Source: Agrypnia vestita
Lineage: Eukaryota > Arthropoda > Insecta > Trichoptera > Phryganeidae
Assembly: GCA_016648135.1 (NCBI GenBank)
Contig: JADDOH010023117.1
Coordinates: 186,001-250,000 of the forward strand
Reading direction: 5' to 3'
Length of the DNA: 64,000 bases
The notes beneath the pieces are model-generated. The model did not search any database. It was not told the DNA's origin and was given only the letters and a program-made list of their open reading frames with translations. Position 1 is the first letter of the stretch; each line of letters begins with the position of its first letter. This document shows positions 59,884-64,000 of the stretch, piece after piece. The translations under genes were made by a program, and so were the position numbers.

Positions 59884-60424
59884 TAGGGTTATTTGGAAAA
59901 CATTAATAACCTCGCAGTACGACTATATTACTCCTTGATGAGTCTAAAATGTTCAAGTAACCATGACCTAATAATATCATTAGTTATGGAGATATGCGAC
60001 ATCAAAGTTTGCATTTTTTTTTTCAATATTTCTGACTTATTTTTTGTAAAACGTTGGACTATCATTACAGTGACTTATATCGAATATGAAAAATTCATTC
60101 CCTTTAATACAAGTCAAATAAAATACTAAAAACCGTCGAATTCAAATTGGAAAACTTTCCAGTTCGAATTTCTGCAGGGTTTTTATCATTTTATGTCACT
60201 TGTATTGAACCTAATGAATTTTTCGTAATCAATATGAGTTGCTGTAATAACAGTTCAACGTTTTGTAAAAAATAAATCAGAAATATTGAAAAAAAAAGCA
60301 AATTTTGATATTACATAACTCCATAACTATTGGTATTAGGTCATGGCTGCTTGAATATTTTCGACTCGTAATCAGGGCAGGAATATAATCATGGAAGATT
60401 AATAATATTTTCCAAATAACCCTG
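59884..60424. repeat. Foldback element, family B interior with different tips, copy 9
   Basis: The interior has the AAAATGTTCAAGTAACCATG block and its mirror, as in family B. The tips are AGGGTTATTTGGAAAA and its complement rather than CAGGGTGT with the CTAGTAGC block. TA lies just outside both ends. Confidence 0.75.
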
Positions 60425-60564
60425 TATATTCTGATTAGCAGTAAGATTATATTGCTAATTTATTGGAATGTTGCTGCTAGGACACGCGGGCGGCTGTAAT
60501 GGCCACTGCGTGGCCACCTTCGGGTACAATTTCAAAACCGACCGGATTTTACGTAACACTTAGT

Positions 60565-61105
60565 TTATGTAACATTTATCTAAAAGTTAAATTTTAGATA
60601 AAACTTCAGATTGCAATGACTGATCACATGTCGCTTCGACATCAAATAAACCGTTTTTTTAAAGAAAACTCAGTCATGGAGGTCCAACGCTACAATCCAT
60701 GTATGCATAACAAAATATTGATGAACTTATTTAGATTCAAAATGATGTATATGCCATCATTGTACAACTGTTGGGTGTTGAAAGCTGATATTGCACCATA
60801 CTCTAAAGCAGGATGTAATTTATACTTCCTGTCTCGAGTTTTTAATGACAAGTGTTCATAATTCCTTATACCTAATCCAAGTTCCCCTCACTCAACGTGT
60901 CACATTTTAGACCCCGTAGATTCACGACTTCAAAATTCACAATTCATCTAAAAATTAAAAATTCGTAAATATGAATCAATTGAGTAAATAAATATACGGG
61001 AATAAATAAAATATTGATATCCCAAAATTCAAAAACAGTCTGTTTTTGAGTGTTCGGATACCAATCACCAAAATATAAATATTATTTTCAGAATAAGTTG
61101 GATAG
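60565..61105. repeat. Dispersed repeat, family F, copy 2
   Basis: Partner of 17370-17855. It ends AATATTATTTTCAGAATAAG and is slightly longer than copy 1 because of an inserted block near 60625-60670. Confidence 0.75.
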
Positions 61106-62164
61106 TCCCAATTTTTTTCGAGACAAATTGTCAATTTCAGATCGCAAACGACCGTCGCGTCGCCAGCACGAGAAGCAGATTTCTGCTTTCGTATTTACGA
61201 GCGATTTTTTAAAATAAATTATTCCAAGATGTACCCTCATGACTATTCGCTGTAGGTTTTCACGAATACGATTACAAACGGCATATTATGCATATAGCAT
61301 ACACACGCGTGTGATAGTATGACATTGGCCTCGCCATTGTACGGCCATTTATAATCGCTAGGTATTGTTGTTGCCGGTTGGAGATCACCGCAGTCATACA
61401 AAATCGGATGACTATCAAATTGTCATTAAGGCTGCGAAAATTAGAATTCTCCAACACGATCCTTTTTTATCATTATCCTAACAGAGAGGTTCTCAGTCGG
61501 CGGGTCAAGGCACCCACCCAACGAAGCGGTAAAAACGCTACGGATGTAGAAACACTTTTTAAAGAAAATAGAATGCAATAAATATATTATCTGCAACAGA
61601 GTTTTATAATGAGTCATCACTAGCGCTGCTGGAAGTCAATCATCGATAAGATTGTTGAGATAAAACTTCTTTGGGCAAGAGTAAATTCAAATCGTCACCA
61701 TCATACGAATTCGCGTTACTTTTTCCACTACGGAAAAAGTACATCACGATGCTGTTTTTTTTTTGTGCCGCGTAAATTTACCGATTTCTACAAAATTATA
61801 CAAATTCTTTCCCCGCGCAGAGTATGAAAATTGAAAATATACAGATATGAAATAAACCCCATCATTAGGCGCGGGGATTGCGACACAGCCGAAGTATGTC
61901 CCCCTTTGCGTATATTTATGATCTTTGATTGTTTGAAGACTTTGTAAATTAGTAAAATATTGCAACGACGCAGTAGTTTTTCTGCAACACAAACACTTTT
62001 CGGACATTTCGTGATAAAACTACAGTTAATAAAAAGTTTAATTTAACTGCGTTCTACATACTAGAAAACTAAAAGTTTAGTATGATAATAAAAATTAAAA
62101 AAGAAAGTGCATCGGTCAGAATCGCACTCCAGATGCCCACGTGGCATATGAGAAATAATATAGT
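61106..62164. other. No gene assigned; CpG-richer stretch
   Basis: Unlike most of the window, parts of 61130-61560 and 61850-62000 are moderately GC-rich. Open frames exist at 61378-61581 (+) and 61744-62007 (-), but neither shows a motif or a confirmed splice context. It could be promoter-proximal sequence for the gene starting at 63167. Confidence 0.35.
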
Positions 62165-62345
62165 TAGTGACTTTTGGTCCGAAACAGGCCTCGATTTTCC
62201 ATAGTACGGCGTGCGTACGAGGCCCATTATTTCGTTGCGTCGATGTTTATACCCGTAAACACCAACACAACGAAACAATGTGCGTCGTACGCACGCTTAC
62301 ACACACCAATTCGATTATCTTTCTTAAATGGAAAAACCTATAACA
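62165..62345. repeat. Palindromic MITE, family G, copy 2
   Basis: Centre GCGTGCGTACGAGGCCCATT mirrored by GTGCGTCGTACGCACGC, with GTTTATACCCGTAAAC at the axis. The right edge is TCTTTCTTAAATGGA. Confidence 0.85.
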
Positions 62346-62450
62346 AGGTTAATTTTATTTAATAATCATCATGAATAATCTCTACAAACTAAGCGCCAAA
62401 TCCATCAATAACATAACCTTTTTGTATTTTGTGGAAAATAAGTTTCACTT

Positions 62451-62596
62451 AGGCCCGGTTGTTTCAAATTCGATCAAAGTAAGCGTAGAGTTTAAACTGA
62501 AATTTTACGTTCTCCACCAATCAGACGATCCGTTTTCGTAAAAATCTATGCTTTTATCGACCGCTTACTTTGATCGAACTTGAAACAACCGGGCCT
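62451..62596. repeat. Palindromic MITE, family A, copy 4
   Basis: GGCCCGGTTGTTTCAAATTC and its complement, with TTA outside both ends. It has a longer centre than the other copies (CCACCAATCAGACGATCC). Confidence 0.85.
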
Positions 62597-62667
62597 TAGT
62601 GCGTAAACTTACCGTCTATTTATAGTCTTACAACAGACGGGATTCGTAATAAATAAATAATGTAGGT

Positions 62668-62855
62668 AGACCTCTTTCCATTTAAGAAAATCAAAAGGAA
62701 TTAGTGTATGTAAGCCTGTGTGCAACGTACATTATTTCGTTGTGTTGGTGTTTACGGGTATACACACCGACACAACGAAACAATGTGGATCGTACCCACG
62801 GCTTACACATACTAATTCGATTGTTTTTCTTGAACGGAAATGGAACCAATCTACT
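62668..62855. repeat. Palindromic MITE, family G, copy 3
   Basis: Left edge CCTCTTTCCATTTAAGAAAA. The centre is TTTCGTTGTGTTGGTGTTTA, then CGGGTATACACACCGACACA, mirrored. It is only 320 bp from copy 2. Confidence 0.85.
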
Positions 62856-63166
62856 TTGAATAAAAATATATTCCGTATATATTCAATTTTTTTATAGTAC
62901 AAGTACACGGTCTTTTGTGCACTTGATCTTGAACTTATTATAATTATATAATTTACAATACATATATTTATTAAAAACCGGCGGATATGCATCAACCTAA
63001 TAATTCGTCAATTGGTATAAAATTATTTTCTCGTTGCCACCCAAAAGCTATTTGTAGTTCCATCATAACAGACAGAGCTAGATTAATATCGTTATTAATA
63101 ATAAAGACGATTCGTGATTCACGTGCCGGCAATTAAGGAGCCAAGCAGCACGTACTCCCTGCGGAC

Positions 63167-63384
63167 ATGGCTGATCCAGGGTCACGGGAGGAATTCCGGT
63201 CTGAACCTCTTTTGAACCCAATTTTGAAAACTATTCAAGAGCCTGAAGTCGGATTCGAAACTACATTGTATAATATACTTCAAAAACGCTGCCTCCGCAC
63301 ACACAACACGGAATACTTAGCCAAGACCCAAAAATATACGGTAACATTGGGTAACATCGACACATTTCGCGCAACCGGCCGTGG
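63167..63384 (+). CDS. First coding exon of an unrecognised protein
   Basis: ATG in a GGACATGG context opens 72 codons + 2 bases, ending at a strong GTGAGT donor (63385). The residues are MADPGSREEFRSEPLLNPIL, KTIQEPEVGFETTLYNILQK, RCLRTHNTEYLAKTQKYTVT and LGNIDTFRATGR. Composition, mixed codon use and the donor argue for a real exon. It has no signal peptide or membrane segment, is soluble in character, and I do not recognise the family. Upstream sequence is free of family repeats from 62856 and contains a CACGTG E-box at about 63120. Since the Stim N-terminal exons are also expected beyond 64000, this gene and Stim may overlap on opposite strands. Confidence 0.6.
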
Positions 63385-64000
63385 GTGAGTCCGTCCTTTT
63401 CTCTGAGAGTACAGATTTAAATCCCTAGCAGATAAGTTTTTTTTTAAAGTTTTATTTCCATTTAGCCAAAACACTAACCGCTTTCTATTCTTTATTATAT
63501 CTAGAATCCAATAGCTGATCTCATTCCGTTTTCAAAATTAGTATGATAGTCGATCACATACAAAAGCAAAGGCGCCAATATCCAAAAAAAGTAATGCAGT
63601 AATCGAGGATTATTAATTTATTTTATAACTAGCTGTAACCCATCAAAAATGACGGTACTTTTACGTGTCGATTCCTAAGGAATAAGTATTTATTTATTTT
63701 ATTAAAAAATATTTTTGGTAAAAAGAAAAAATACTATAAAGAAGTTACGGTTATACGAAGTTACGGGGACAGACAGGCAAACAGACGGACGGACAGACAA
63801 CGAAATTATTATAAGTGGGATTGACTGGATTCGAGATTTTATAAGAAACATGGCCTATAAATTTATAGGAAACATGATTTTGCAAAGGATAGATACATAA
63901 AATTTAGAATTCAGTACATTTTAAATTTAATTCATTCAATAATAATAAATTGAATTCAGTACTTACATTTAAATACACATGCTTATTAGTGGCACGTGAG
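63385..64000 (+). other. Intron 1 of the gene starting at 63167, with a GACA-rich stretch
   Basis: AT-rich apart from about 63766-63800, which is a run of GACAGACAGGCAAACAGACG type followed by ACAACGAAATTATTATAAGT. Similar GACAGACA tails end several insect transposable elements. No second copy is present here. Confidence 0.45.

Noticed and set aside
61744..62007. 87-codon minus-strand ORF starting MSEKCLCCRKTT
   Set aside because: The C-x-CC start faintly suggests a zinc-finger-associated domain, but the required later cysteines are absent and there is no convincing donor.

Overview
This is AT-rich animal nuclear DNA with short GC-richer exons, GT-AG introns and a very high load of short inverted-repeat transposons. 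The protein families and the kinds of mobile elements point to an insect; I cannot name the species. There are no bacterial features (operons, CRISPR arrays, rRNA).

The one gene I can reconstruct is Stim (stromal interaction molecule, the ER calcium sensor of store-operated calcium entry). It lies on the minus strand, with eleven exons between 56928 and 26882. In order they encode the transmembrane helix, coiled coil 1, the SOAR/CAD Orai-activating region (with the LQ-WLQLTHE and K-KKR signatures), and a long serine- and proline-rich tail ending in a polybasic segment. All ten exon junctions keep the reading frame (about 552 codons). The EF-hand and SAM exons are not visible and probably lie beyond 64000. 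One intron is 14.4 kb. The exon at 47701-47784 can also read through its donor into a GC-rich 20-codon extension with a stop, so a short isoform is possible.

Two other genes are seen only in part. On the plus strand at the left, two separate candidate last exons (2570-2611 and 9554-9727), both in phase 0 and both acidic and serine-rich, look like alternative ends of one gene whose body lies to the left; a mariner element sits between them. On the plus strand at the right, 63167-63384 looks like a first coding exon of an unrecognised protein, with a GTGAGT donor.

The rest is mostly transposon remains. There is a mariner with a broken D,D34D transposase (3754-5037) and a 2.9-kb pogo-like element with iterated GGATAGATGCC motifs (11397-14313). 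Two or three TTAA-flanked elements are present, with remnants of hAT and of three non-LTR retrotransposon reverse transcriptases. Seven families of palindromic or dispersed repeats (A to G below) account for over 20 copies; family B has nine. A further short family (H) carries a sequence that fits a hammerhead ribozyme core and resembles Penelope-like retroelement repeats. I regard the hammerhead repeats, the family B copies with exchanged tips or cargo, and the pogo-like element with its motif array as the most interesting items. No wholly new multi-gene system is visible.
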